From contig NZ_AFHI01000011.1 in the NCBI RefSeq assembly GCF_000217935.1, positions 45,661 through 109,660 on the forward strand: 64,000 nt of DNA. The letters run 5' to 3'. Below, in pieces: positions 51,545 to 60,710 of the stretch. How positions within the stretch are numbered: position 1 is the stretch's first letter; every line of letters starts with the position of its first letter. Below the pieces are notes generated by a model that worked only from the letters and a program-made list of their open reading frames with translations, made no database searches and was not told where the DNA came from. Origin of the DNA: Rheinheimera sp. A13L. Its GTDB lineage: Bacteria; Pseudomonadota; Gammaproteobacteria; Enterobacterales; Alteromonadaceae. Both the position numbers and the translations under genes were made by a program.

Positions 51545-53424
51545 TAATTCAGCTCACGACAAGGTGCCATGCGTAAGTCGCCATCCGCCGACATTAAAAT
51601 ACTGCCTTTGTTGGTGTTAAGCAGTAGCTCACCGCCTTCGACCAGCCAAGAGCTTTTCACCGTACTTGGAAGTTCCAGCCAGATATCCGCCCTATAAGCT
51701 GTTTTGTTGTTTGTTGTTGAGTTATCTGCAAGCCGGATCAGTCGATAAACCCGACCATAGTCGCCACCTAAATGCGCTAAGCCAGCTGTAGCGATCAACT
51801 GATCATCCAAGCGATAAATATCCTCAATATTGTCACTGACGACGAGCTGCTTAGCGCCGGAATCTGCGATATACATTAATTCTCCACCCCATTCACCCTT
51901 TTGCCGGCCAGTTAGCCAACCGTCCGCTACACGCAGGGCAAGGTTAGGTAAGTGCTCTACACGCTTTGGATTTTGTGGCCACTTACCGAGCTGCTGCAGC
52001 ACTAATGACGCATCTTCACTTACTTCTGTATCGCTGCTGAACTGTGAATTCGTTACCCAGTAAGCAAGTGCGGTTAGCTGCTTTTCATCTTCATCCTGAT
52101 AAAGTTTTTGTTTTCTGGCTTCAGTAATTTTTTGTAGCGGTGCCAGCTCACACCTCACAGTCTGTAAATCGTCTTCGTCAAATCTATAGCCGCTGCGAGC
52201 ATTTTTCTGCACTGCCGAATTGGAAGGCGTCGCTAGTATTGCAAGCGATTTCTGAGCTGCAGTACGTACAGGAGGATACCAATAGCTGCTGGCAACAAGC
52301 TGTAAGGCCGCTTTTACTTCTGCAGCGGGCCAATGCCTGAGTCTTAGCGCAATCAAATAACTGAGTTTTGCATCAGTGGGTTGACGCATAAGCTTTATCA
52401 ATACCGGAATAGCATACTCAGGGTTGATGGAGAGCAGTGTCTCGGCGGCAACTGCTCGTAGATAGTTGTCTTCGGATGCTAACAAACCTTCGACCACTGG
52501 TGCTGCAGATTTTGCCTCTAAGCCAAATGCACTGAGTTCTTCAAGTTGCAGCCTTGCATAATATGAATTTTGCTTAGTTTGTTTTAGCTTCTTAACCAGT
52601 GTTTTCCATGCCCCTTTTACCTGAAGTCTAACCATGGCTAAGTCGCAACTGCGCGCTAAATCAAGGTCGTTATGGCACAAACTTACAATACGACTTTGTT
52701 GTGATCGCACGTAATCGACTTTGTTCACTAAGAGAGCGACGGTGGAAACAGACTCCTCTCGCACCCGTAGCGGCAGGGCAGGGTTATCTGCTAAATCCAG
52801 CAGACCATCAATCATCAATTGTTGCTGCTCAGGCGCAAATGTTTCGGTGACATAGGAAATCAAATAAAAGCTATGATCATAACAGTGGGTCTGGCAAGCT
52901 GCTGCCTCTAAAAGCAGTGGGACAGCCTGCCTCTGTATAGTTTTAAGTGCGATAGCTTCTTGGTTTGATGGGCTTGAGGTTGCTGATAAATAAGCCTCTA
53001 CAAGCATAGGCGCTACCGTTGGATGCTCGATTTTGGCAATAGCGTGGACTAGTGTGCCATCACCTCTGGCATAGGCTTGCTGCAGTTGAGGTAAGTAAGT
53101 CGAATCAAGGGCGGGTCTGTTGGCAAGCCCTTCTGCAGCCAGACTGGCAAGCCCTTCATTGCTATCTGCCAACAACTGAAATAATTTGGGTAACGCAGAT
53201 TCACCGAAACTGGCAAGTTGATCAACCATGGCCCGATCTGAGGTGTTTGCATATTGACCTATGCCACGCTCCTGGTCGGCATGCAGTAAAATCTGTTGGT
53301 AGCAAGAGTCAACGGTATCGCAATTGGCCTCCGAGGCGTACAGAGGTTTTTGCAGCCAAAGGTTCGCTAAGACTAATAAGGCTATTTGCCAGCACAGTTT
53401 TACTAAGTTTTCGCCTAAGCGCAT
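51544..53424 (-). CDS. Exported HEAT-repeat protein of unknown function
   Basis: A 626-residue protein with a signal peptide (hydrophobic QIALLVLANLWL, cleaved near LYASE). Residues about 60-400 hold HEAT-like helical repeats (ALPKLFQLLADSNEGLASLAAEGLANRP, APVVEGLLASEDNYLRAVAAETLLS, IPVLIKLMRQPTDAKL), giving a curved scaffold for binding partners. The last 200 residues are beta-rich (WLTGRQKGEWGGELMYIADSGAKQLVVSD), perhaps a small propeller. ATG 53424 has AAGGA seven bases upstream. Coupled to the downstream membrane protein gene. Role unknown. Confidence 0.7.
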   Translation of the reverse strand: MRLGENLVKLCWQIALLVLANLWLQKPLYASEANCDTVDSCYQQILLHADQERGIGQYANTSDRAMVDQLASFGESALPKLFQLLADSNEGLASLAAEGLANRPALDSTYLPQLQQAYARGDGTLVHAIAKIEHPTVAPMLVEAYLSATSSPSNQEAIALKTIQRQAVPLLLEAAACQTHCYDHSFYLISYVTETFAPEQQQLMIDGLLDLADNPALPLRVREESVSTVALLVNKVDYVRSQQSRIVSLCHNDLDLARSCDLAMVRLQVKGAWKTLVKKLKQTKQNSYYARLQLEELSAFGLEAKSAAPVVEGLLASEDNYLRAVAAETLLSINPEYAIPVLIKLMRQPTDAKLSYLIALRLRHWPAAEVKAALQLVASSYWYPPVRTAAQKSLAILATPSNSAVQKNARSGYRFDEDDLQTVRCELAPLQKITEARKQKLYQDEDEKQLTALAYWVTNSQFSSDTEVSEDASLVLQQLGKWPQNPKRVEHLPNLALRVADGWLTGRQKGEWGGELMYIADSGAKQLVVSDNIEDIYRLDDQLIATAGLAHLGGDYGRVYRLIRLADNSTTNNKTAYRADIWLELPSTVKSSWLVEGGELLLNTNKGSILMSADGDLRMAPCRELN

Positions 53425-53481
53425 TTTCAATTCCTTCTGTGATGAATTCTACAGGGCGCTTGTCGTAGAAAGACCTTTGGG

Positions 53482-53778
53482 TTAGCAATCTGGCGTATTG
53501 TGTAGCTGAACTAGCAGGTTGGAACTAATTTTCATCGTCATGCTTATCTTGCTTAGGCATAGTGCGAACAGCAAAAGTATCAGAACAAAATCCAGGACTA
53601 AATACTTCAAAAGGCCAGTATAAAACGTCGTAGTTCCTGCCAGATATTTGGTGCCTCCGGCAGAAATGACATAACCCTGTGCGATTTTATCCAGAACCAG
53701 ATCAGCAACAAAAGCCAGAGTAATAAAAACCAATCTTATAGGCCAGACATAAGCTTTAGCAACTGGAATACTGATCAT
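53482..53778 (-). CDS. Small multi-helix membrane protein of unknown function
   Basis: A 98-residue protein with three hydrophobic segments (LVFITLAFVADLVL, a shorter middle one near GTTTFYTGLL, and VLDFVLILLLFALCL). It lies 57 bases upstream of the HEAT-repeat gene on the same strand and directly downstream of a truncated toxin gene. No family recognised; it occupies the place where the missing toxin sequence would be expected. Confidence 0.55.
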   Translation of the reverse strand: MISIPVAKAYVWPIRLVFITLAFVADLVLDKIAQGYVISAGGTKYLAGTTTFYTGLLKYLVLDFVLILLLFALCLSKISMTMKISSNLLVQLHNTPDC

Positions 53779-53813
53779 TAGATGGAGCTTTTTATGTGTG
53801 TGATTAAGAACCT

Positions 53814-53900
53814 TTAGGCTTTGGCTGCGGACGTCAACTCGTTGGTTAACGTGGTTTTACCCGAACCATTAGGTCCGGCAATCAGCCTTAGTCGCGGCAT
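53814..53900 (-). pseudogene. Truncated zeta-toxin-like P-loop gene remnant
   Basis: A 28-codon frame beginning MPRLRLIAGPNGSGKTTLT, the typical opening of chromosomal zeta-toxin-type kinases, with a complete P-loop GPNGSGKT (residues 9-16). A stop follows at codon 29, whereas intact relatives run to roughly 190 residues. Its ATG overlaps the end of the upstream partner gene in another frame, the usual toxin-antitoxin arrangement. No continuation is visible downstream in any frame, so the rest seems deleted rather than frameshifted. Confidence 0.65.
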
Positions 53901-54250
53901 AAATCCTGTTCAAGCGTAGGGAAATCATTGGTGTTAGCCATAGGACGAATAATTTCAGTACGACCATCCGGATGGCGGCGCTTGATCATCCCGTGCTGAG
54001 CAAAGGTAAAGCTCACTCCATTTTCTAACGCTCTTTCACGCGCAGCCTTGGATGCCTGTCTGCCAACTGTTGCAAGACTGGCAAAATCAATCAGGGGATC
54101 TTTACGTTTTGCTTGTGAGACTTTTTTAACAGCCATACTCATAGCGTTCTCCAGTTCCTGCGTTACTGGCATTGTAGCCAGTAGCTTATAGTCTAATAAC
54201 AAGCCAAATGCTTGCTGGATTTCAGGGGCCATATTTGTTTTGTTATCCAT
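53888..54250 (-). CDS. Antitoxin-like partner of a lost zeta-toxin-type gene
   Basis: A 120-residue soluble helical protein with the C-terminal block KARERALENGVSFTFAQHGMIKRRHPDGRTEII. Proteins of this shape usually precede zeta-toxin-type P-loop genes, and here the end overlaps the truncated toxin ATG by 13 bases. I infer an antitoxin or chaperone role from that arrangement; the sequence itself shows no DNA-binding motif I can name. With the toxin broken it would be an orphan. Confidence 0.55.
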   Translation of the reverse strand: MDNKTNMAPEIQQAFGLLLDYKLLATMPVTQELENAMSMAVKKVSQAKRKDPLIDFASLATVGRQASKAARERALENGVSFTFAQHGMIKRRHPDGRTEIIRPMANTNDFPTLEQDLCRD

Positions 54251-54257
54251 TCACTAA

Positions 54258-54285
54258 ACGGGCGCCCACAAGGGACGCCCCTACA
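54258..54285. repeat. REP-like GC-rich hairpin
   Basis: A short GC-rich imperfect palindrome, gggcgcccacaagggacgccc, pairing gggcg with cgccc, between the antitoxin-like gene and the TonB-dependent receptor. Its composition is unlike the surrounding A/T-rich spacer and resembles repetitive extragenic palindromes. Only one copy was seen in this window, so repetitiveness is not shown here. Confidence 0.4.
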
Positions 54286-54471
54286 GTTCCTGCCAGAACC
54301 CAACACCATAACCCAGCTTAAATCGTGTTGTAGTGTGACCAACTCGCCTTGTCGAATCTCTGTATCTCTGTGTTTCGCATGCCATTAAGGTTGAAGCTGT
54401 GGCAAACCCAGGCATTTAGTTCGCCATAAAAAACATAAAACAAAAAAGTATCAACAGACAGGGGTTAGACA

Positions 54472-57168
54472 ATGCATAAACGTAACGCACTTTCGCTTGC
54501 GATAGCGATGGCATGCGCTTTTTCCGCCGTGGCGCAGCAAGCTGATGCCACCAACACCAGTACCGAAGCCAGCACGGCACAGGCTGCTGCCAATGAAACC
54601 GCGCTGGAAATAATTTCAGTCACAGCCACCAAACGCAAAACTAAACTGATGGAAACACCAGTGGCTATTTCAGCCCTGAGTGAAACCCAGCTGCAGCAGC
54701 ATGGCGTAAACAATGTGGTGGATATCGCCAATTTAGTGCCTGGCCTCGACATTTCAGTATCCTCTGAACAGGCCGCTCCTGTCATTACCATGCGTGGTAT
54801 TCGTTCTACCAACATTACCGAATTAGGTGACCCTGCAGTTGGCGTGCACTTAGATGGTATTTATTCACCGCGCATGCAGGGCGCTTTGGCTTTAATGTAC
54901 GACGTAGAGCGAGTGGAAGCTTTACGTGGCCCACAAGGCACCTTGTTTGGCCGTAACTCTACTGTTGGTAGCATTAATGTACTGACAGCGAAACCAGAAT
55001 TAGACAGCACCTATGGCAGCGTCAATACCGAGTTAGGCCGCTTTAATGCAGTCAGCACAGGTGGCGTATTTAACCTGCCGATTTCAGATGATTTTGCTGT
55101 GCGGTTTTCCGGAAAAACGCTAAAACGTGATTCCTATGTCGAAGGTTATTGGGATCCAAACCAATACGACACCCGTTATCTGCCAGAAGGCGTGTTAAAC
55201 GCCGAAGTCATTTCCGAAAACTCCTATCAGGGCATTGGCCAGACGCTGACTCAGCGCGAAAACTGGTGGATAGATGCAGCAGGCACAGATCCGGAAGCAC
55301 AAAAAGTGCGTGCTTTAACACCAGCCGATAAAGGTGACTTTTACAACAATGCCAACGAGCATTCCTTCCGCGTCAGCACCCTTTGGGAGCCTTCGGCTGG
55401 CCGTTTTTCAAACCATACAGTGTTTCAGTATTATAAAAACGACAGCGCAGGCTCTGTCGAAATGGTGAACTGTGAAAAACTGCGTGGCAGACCGGCAGAA
55501 TTTGGTGGCGACTGTTCTACATTTTTACCAAGCGACAATACCTATCAGGCGGTAGTCAACGTACCTGGTAAACTGGAGCTGGATATTACCTACCTGCGTA
55601 ACACATTGAATTATGAACTGACGGATGAGCTGAACCTGGTCTGGTTAGCAGGTTTTGAAGATATGAAAAGGCAGTCGGCGCAGGATACAGAAGTAGGTCT
55701 GGATGTCTGGGACGGCGCTATGTTTTTCCTTGATGGCACTGGTGCCCGTTCTTACTCTACTGAGCTGCAGCTGCAATCTGATGAGCTGGGCGATTTAGTC
55801 TGGATCGCAGGTGTAAACCTGTTCCATGAAAAAACCACTACTGTAGGGTATTACGACAACCCGATGGACGATAAAGCCTTTTGGGATCAACCCGACCGTT
55901 CTACCGACGCTTTTGCTGCTTTTGGTCAGGCTACATATAACCTGAGTGAAGATTTGCACCTGACCCTGGGTTATCGCTTCAGTGACGAAACCAAAGAAGA
56001 CAAAGGCGGACGTACTCTGCGTTGCTCCAATGCCGATGGTTGTGCACCAGGCTGGTTTAACCGCACCATTTTGTCTGAATTACCGACCAACGCTTTTGAA
56101 AACCCGGCTATTTATCAGTCGTCTTTTGCCAATGACAGCAAAGGCAGTTGGCGTAACAGCGACTTCCGTCTTGGTCTTGACTACGACTTCAGCGAAAACA
56201 CTATGCTGTACGGTTATGTGGCTTCAGGCTTCAAAGCAGGTGGTATAGGTGATGTGTTTGAAGTCGTCAATGACAGAACAGGCGAAGTGCAGCGTTTTGA
56301 AACCCAGTTTGACCCTGAACAAGTACTGACTTATGAGCTGGGCACAAAAACCAGCTTGTTAGACAACTCACTGAATTTACAGGCCGTATTCTTTTACACC
56401 GATTATCAGGATATGCAATATGCCTCAGTCGGCTCTATCGGTAATGTGGAGCGTCTGGCGGCCATAGAAAACCCGGATGGCAACCCTGTGCTGGATGGTA
56501 ATGGTCAGCCTGTGCTGGATTACCGCAATATGCCGGTGATTGCCTATTACACCCAAAACGTACCGGGTTCGACCATTAAAGGCATTGAGCTGGAATTTGA
56601 CTGGAAACCTTATCCAAGTGGCCGTATCACGGGTTATGTCACCTGGACGGATGCCCGCATTACGGATGATTGGATCACCAAGTGGGACTACGACCCTGAG
56701 TACTTGTTTGACTTGTCCTATGAAGAATCCATCGATCCGGAAAACACCTTACTGACGACCAATCTGAAAGGGAATCAGCTGGCCATGGTGCCTGAATACA
56801 GTGCCAATTTAAGTTACACCCACAGTTTTGATTTAGCCGATTACGGTTACATTCACGGCTGGTTTAATGTGAATTGGAAGGATAAATCCTACAACACCAT
56901 CTGGAACCTGGATAAACATCTGGATGATATGGATTTTGCCGTTCCTGATGAAGCTTTGGCTTATGTCGACGATAGCCGTGATTCATTTACTTCAGTGAAT
57001 GCGTCACTGAAATACGAGCCTAAGGATCAAGTCTGGTTTGCTGAGCTTTTTATCAGCAACGCCACCAATGAAGTTGTGCAGCAATGGAGTAACACCGGCA
57101 AAGGCTTCCCGAAAGGCAGCTTTGGTATGCCACGTTATTACGGTGTTCGTGCTGGCTTTAATTTCTGA
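54472..57168 (+). CDS. TonB-dependent outer-membrane receptor of the glucan locus
   Basis: An 898-residue receptor. A signal peptide ends near SAVAQQA; a TonB-box-like IISVTATKRK lies near residues 47-56; the plug domain shows MRGIRSTN, VGVHLDGIY and VEALRGPQGTLFGRNSTVGSINV; the barrel ends RAGFNF. Being upstream of GH16 and GH3 genes, it probably imports beta-glucan oligosaccharides. It is distinct in length and sequence from BtuB. A stem-loop follows the gene, so the enzymes may be expressed at a different level. Confidence 0.9.
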   Translation: MHKRNALSLAIAMACAFSAVAQQADATNTSTEASTAQAAANETALEIISVTATKRKTKLMETPVAISALSETQLQQHGVNNVVDIANLVPGLDISVSSEQAAPVITMRGIRSTNITELGDPAVGVHLDGIYSPRMQGALALMYDVERVEALRGPQGTLFGRNSTVGSINVLTAKPELDSTYGSVNTELGRFNAVSTGGVFNLPISDDFAVRFSGKTLKRDSYVEGYWDPNQYDTRYLPEGVLNAEVISENSYQGIGQTLTQRENWWIDAAGTDPEAQKVRALTPADKGDFYNNANEHSFRVSTLWEPSAGRFSNHTVFQYYKNDSAGSVEMVNCEKLRGRPAEFGGDCSTFLPSDNTYQAVVNVPGKLELDITYLRNTLNYELTDELNLVWLAGFEDMKRQSAQDTEVGLDVWDGAMFFLDGTGARSYSTELQLQSDELGDLVWIAGVNLFHEKTTTVGYYDNPMDDKAFWDQPDRSTDAFAAFGQATYNLSEDLHLTLGYRFSDETKEDKGGRTLRCSNADGCAPGWFNRTILSELPTNAFENPAIYQSSFANDSKGSWRNSDFRLGLDYDFSENTMLYGYVASGFKAGGIGDVFEVVNDRTGEVQRFETQFDPEQVLTYELGTKTSLLDNSLNLQAVFFYTDYQDMQYASVGSIGNVERLAAIENPDGNPVLDGNGQPVLDYRNMPVIAYYTQNVPGSTIKGIELEFDWKPYPSGRITGYVTWTDARITDDWITKWDYDPEYLFDLSYEESIDPENTLLTTNLKGNQLAMVPEYSANLSYTHSFDLADYGYIHGWFNVNWKDKSYNTIWNLDKHLDDMDFAVPDEALAYVDDSRDSFTSVNASLKYEPKDQVWFAELFISNATNEVVQQWSNTGKGFPKGSFGMPRYYGVRAGFNF

Positions 57169-57188
57169 TCCTAACTGACATAAGTAAC

Positions 57189-57218
57189 ACACCCACTGTT
57201 TGTATTTTTAGTGGGTGT
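57189..57218 (+). terminator. Stem-loop between the receptor and GH16 genes
   Basis: Nine-base stem acacccact/agtgggtgt (57189-57197 with 57210-57218). No U-tract follows, so it probably attenuates or stabilises rather than fully terminates. Confidence 0.45.
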
Positions 57219-57244
57219 TGTTCACAGCATCACAGGTGACCTTG

Positions 57245-58030
57245 ATGAAACATTCACTAAATACGGTTGCAGTTCTGGCAGCTACCATGCTGCTTGCTCT
57301 GACGTCGGAAGTTCAGGCCAGTTACTTTAAAGATGATTTAAGCTGGGGCTTTAACCCTGCTCTTTGGCAAGCCAGATCTGGTCATAACGGCTCGCCTTTT
57401 GGTTGTACTTTTACCCCCGCAATGATTACACCAGCATCACATGGCATCACCCTGGCTTTAAACGCAGGCCAGTGTGCAGAATTACAAAGTAAGAATTTTT
57501 ATGGCTTTGGCCGGGTGCAGGGCGCGCTGAAAACCGGCAATACCAAAGGCACTGTGTCGTCCATTTTCACCTACACCTCCTGGTGGGATGTGCCCGGGCG
57601 GGCCTGGCAGGAAATTGATATCGAATTTCTGCCCACTCTTGGCAACGTGGTGCATACCAATGTGATTTATCAGGCGGTGAATGGCCCTTATCAAAGTTGG
57701 GAGCAGGATATTGATTTAACTCAGTACGGTCTGAATATTCAACAAAACCTGCTGACCATAGGTTTTGACTGGAACACCAGCCAGATCCGCTGGTTTGTTT
57801 ATGACGCTCAGGGGCAAGAGCAAACAATAAGAACTTTGTACAAGGACAATGGCGACGGTCACTTAGCCGCCAATGAAATTCCGGCCCATGCCTGGCCTGT
57901 GGATTTAACCCGGATCATGCTGAATCACTGGCATGGCGATAACTCTGAGCAGGGCTATTACTTTCCTGGCCAGTACAATCAGCAAAGCGCCTGGGCTTAT
58001 TATGATTTTATCGAATATATACCTCATTAA
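57245..58030 (+). CDS. GH16 endo-beta-glucanase (lichenase-like)
   Basis: A 261-residue secreted glycoside hydrolase. A signal peptide ends near VQASY. The catalytic motif EIDIE (residues 123-127, in WQEIDIEFL) gives nucleophile E123 and acid/base E127; the form without the bulge residue is typical of lichenase-type beta-1,3-1,4-glucanases, as against laminarinases. ATG 57245 has AGGTGA upstream; the longer frame is not needed. The GH3 gene follows after 28 bases. Mixed-linkage glucan is the likeliest substrate, but other beta-glucans remain possible. Confidence 0.88.
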   Translation: MKHSLNTVAVLAATMLLALTSEVQASYFKDDLSWGFNPALWQARSGHNGSPFGCTFTPAMITPASHGITLALNAGQCAELQSKNFYGFGRVQGALKTGNTKGTVSSIFTYTSWWDVPGRAWQEIDIEFLPTLGNVVHTNVIYQAVNGPYQSWEQDIDLTQYGLNIQQNLLTIGFDWNTSQIRWFVYDAQGQEQTIRTLYKDNGDGHLAANEIPAHAWPVDLTRIMLNHWHGDNSEQGYYFPGQYNQQSAWAYYDFIEYIPH

Positions 58031-58058
58031 TGCTTCTTAGATAAAAAGGATAAAACAA

Positions 58059-60635
58059 ATGATCAGCATGAAACGCAGTATTTCTCTGCTGAGCCTGTTG
58101 ACTCTATCGTTATCGCCTTATGCTGCGGCGCAGCCAGTTGATAACAGCGCTGTAGAGTGGCCTTATGTCAATACAGGTTTAAAACGCGACCCGGAACTGG
58201 AAAAAGTGCTGGACCAGATTTTAGAACGTATGACGCTGGCGCAAAAAGTAGCTCAGATGATCCAGCCGGAAATTGGTTATTTGTCTGTGGCACAAATGCG
58301 TAAGTACGGCTTTGGTTCTTACCTCAATGGCGGCAACACAGCGCCTTATGGCCAAAAACGGGCGTCGGCAGAGGTCTGGTTAAAATATGCAGATGAAATG
58401 TATGAAGCCTCTGTGGATGCCAAAGAAGATGGCAGCCGTATTCCGACCATTTGGGGCACAGACGCTATGCATGGCCACAGCAATGTGTATGGCGCTACCT
58501 TGTTTCCACACAATATAGGTTTAGGTGCAGCCAATGATCCAGAGCTTATCCACCGTATTGGTGTGGCGACTGCCAAAGAAGTAGCGGTTACAGGTATTGA
58601 ATGGAGCTTTGCACCTACAGTCGCAGTAGTTCGGGACGACCGCTGGGGCCGCACTTATGAGAGTTACTCAGAAGATCCTGCCATAGTCAAAGCTTATGCC
58701 GGTCAGATGGTGTCAGGCTTGCAGGGCACTTTAGGCAAAGATTTTCTGCAGGGTTTTGGCCGTATTGCCACGGCCAAACACTTTGTCGGTGATGGTGGCA
58801 CTGAAAAAGGCATAGACCGTGGTGATACCCTGGTTGATGAACAAGGCCTGCGTGATATTCACGCCGCAGGCTATATGACGGCCATTCAGGCCGGTGTACA
58901 GTCGGTTATGGTGTCTTTTAACAGCTGGAATGGTGTGCGCTTGCATGGCCATAAATATCTGCTGACCGATGTACTGAAAAACCAAATGGGTTTTGATGGT
59001 TTTGTGGTCACTGACTGGAACGGCCATAAGTTTGTCGAAGGTTGTGATTTAGAACAATGTGCCGGTGCTATTAATGCCGGAGTGGACGTGTTGATGGTGC
59101 CAGAGCACTTTGAAGCCTTTTACCACAACACCATTCGCCAGGTGGAGCAGGGTATTATCCCTATGACGCGGATAGACGACGCAGTGCGACGCTTTTTACG
59201 GGCGAAAATTCGCTGGGGCCTGCTGGAGCGTGGCAAACCGTCCAGCCGGGTTGAATCTGCCCAAATGGCGGTATTTAACAGTCAGGAGCATAAAGACTTA
59301 GCCAGGGAAGCGGTGCGAAAATCTTTAGTGCTGTTAAAAAACAACCAAAAAGTACTGCCGTTATCAGCGAAAAGCCGGGTGCTGGTAGCTGGCGATGGCG
59401 CTGATAACATAGCGAAACAAGCTGGTGGCTGGAGCGTATCCTGGCAGGGCACTGACAACACCAACGCTGATTTCCCTAATGCCACTTCTGTTTATCAGGG
59501 CATACGTCAACAAGTTGAAGCTGCGGGCGGTAAAGTGGAACTGGCTGTGGATGGCAACTACAGTCAAAAACCTGATGCAGCAGTAGTGGTGATAGGCGAA
59601 AACCCTTATGCCGAATGGTTTGGCGATATTCAGCAGTTGGAATACCAGCACGGCGATAAGAGCGATTTAGCCTTAATTAAAAAGCTAAAGCAGCAGGGTA
59701 TTCCAGTGGTCACTGTGTTTTTAACAGGCCGGCCGCTGTGGACCAATAAAGAGCTGAACGCATCCGATGCTTTTGTAGTGGCCTGGTTGCCAGGTTCTGA
59801 AGGCCAGGGTGTGGCTGATGTGTTGCTGGCTGATAGTCAGGGCAAAGCGCGTTATGATTTTCAGGGCAAACTAAGTTTTTCCTGGCCAGGTTCTGATGAT
59901 CAGTTTGTGCTGAACAAAGGCGATGCCAACTATGACCCTCTGTTTGCTTATGGTTATGGTTTAACCTACGCCAACCACACAGAGCTGGGATTATTGTCTG
60001 AGCAGGTATCAGCAACAGCAGCAAGCAGTTCGGATCAAGACATCCAGCCGCTGTTTTTACGCAACTTATCTGCAGATATGGCCTGGGTGTTATCGGACAC
60101 TAGCGCAGCGGGCTCTCAAAATAGCGCTGCGCAAAACTCTTCGGCTTTGATCACCACGCCTTATGGTGTCAGCGCAGACGGCAAAAGTTTGGCCATGCAG
60201 TCGGTGAATTTGTCTTATCAGGAAGATGGACGCCAATTGCGCTGGAATGCTGCGTCAAAGGCATCAGCCAGCCTGCGTTATATCAAGCCAGTTGCTGCAT
60301 CCAAATACAAAACAGCCAGGGCATTGCGTTTTAGTTTACGCTTTGACCAGCACCTACCATCGGAGCTTAGCCTGGCTGTGCTTTGTGATCAGCAAGGCCA
60401 ATGTAAGCGCCAGTTGTCGCTGACTAAACCACTTGCTCACTTAAAACCGGGCCTGTGGCATACTGTGGAACTGGCTTTGGATTGTGCTGACGCCTCCGCT
60501 GTAAAACGGATCTCAGATGCGCTGGTGTTTAGCTCAAGCGGACAGCATAGTTTGGCGGTAGCAGATATAGTGCTTGCAGCACAAAAAAGTACAGAAGCTG
60601 CTCAAGGCACTGTACTTATAAGCTGCGCTAATTAG
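58059..60635 (+). CDS. GH3 exo-beta-glucosidase
   Basis: An 858-residue exported enzyme with a signal peptide (to about residue 24, YAAAQ). The N-terminal TIM-barrel holds the family blocks IPTIWGTDAMHGH and the nucleophile D319 in VVTDWNGH; the GH3 C-terminal domain follows (VLVAGDGADNI, LPGSEGQGVADVLL), then about 200 extra residues of beta-rich sequence, perhaps a binding module. It resembles exo-1,3/1,4-beta-glucosidases that release glucose. AGGA lies eight bases before the ATG. It should finish what the GH16 enzyme starts. Confidence 0.92.
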   Translation: MISMKRSISLLSLLTLSLSPYAAAQPVDNSAVEWPYVNTGLKRDPELEKVLDQILERMTLAQKVAQMIQPEIGYLSVAQMRKYGFGSYLNGGNTAPYGQKRASAEVWLKYADEMYEASVDAKEDGSRIPTIWGTDAMHGHSNVYGATLFPHNIGLGAANDPELIHRIGVATAKEVAVTGIEWSFAPTVAVVRDDRWGRTYESYSEDPAIVKAYAGQMVSGLQGTLGKDFLQGFGRIATAKHFVGDGGTEKGIDRGDTLVDEQGLRDIHAAGYMTAIQAGVQSVMVSFNSWNGVRLHGHKYLLTDVLKNQMGFDGFVVTDWNGHKFVEGCDLEQCAGAINAGVDVLMVPEHFEAFYHNTIRQVEQGIIPMTRIDDAVRRFLRAKIRWGLLERGKPSSRVESAQMAVFNSQEHKDLAREAVRKSLVLLKNNQKVLPLSAKSRVLVAGDGADNIAKQAGGWSVSWQGTDNTNADFPNATSVYQGIRQQVEAAGGKVELAVDGNYSQKPDAAVVVIGENPYAEWFGDIQQLEYQHGDKSDLALIKKLKQQGIPVVTVFLTGRPLWTNKELNASDAFVVAWLPGSEGQGVADVLLADSQGKARYDFQGKLSFSWPGSDDQFVLNKGDANYDPLFAYGYGLTYANHTELGLLSEQVSATAASSSDQDIQPLFLRNLSADMAWVLSDTSAAGSQNSAAQNSSALITTPYGVSADGKSLAMQSVNLSYQEDGRQLRWNAASKASASLRYIKPVAASKYKTARALRFSLRFDQHLPSELSLAVLCDQQGQCKRQLSLTKPLAHLKPGLWHTVELALDCADASAVKRISDALVFSSSGQHSLAVADIVLAAQKSTEAAQGTVLISCAN

Positions 60636-60651
60636 CTGCCTGATAACAGAT

Positions 60652-60697
60652 AAAAACGAACAGTGGTGCTGGTGTCAGCGCCGCTGTTCGTTTTTTT
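60652..60697 (+). terminator. Intrinsic terminator after the GH3 gene
   Basis: Twelve-base stem pairing 60652-60663 with 60684-60695 (aaaaacgaacag/ctgttcgttttt), inner G-C-rich pairing and a T-run. It overlaps the alternative upstream start of the sensor kinase frame, which argues that the kinase begins later, at 60711. Confidence 0.85.
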
Positions 60698-60710
60698 ACA
60701 TTGGAATGAA

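Noticed and set aside
60663..60710. Extended N-terminus of the LytS-like kinase
   Set aside because: The extension is read from a strong intrinsic terminator of the GH3 gene; the ATG at 60711 has an upstream purine site and a normal N-terminus.
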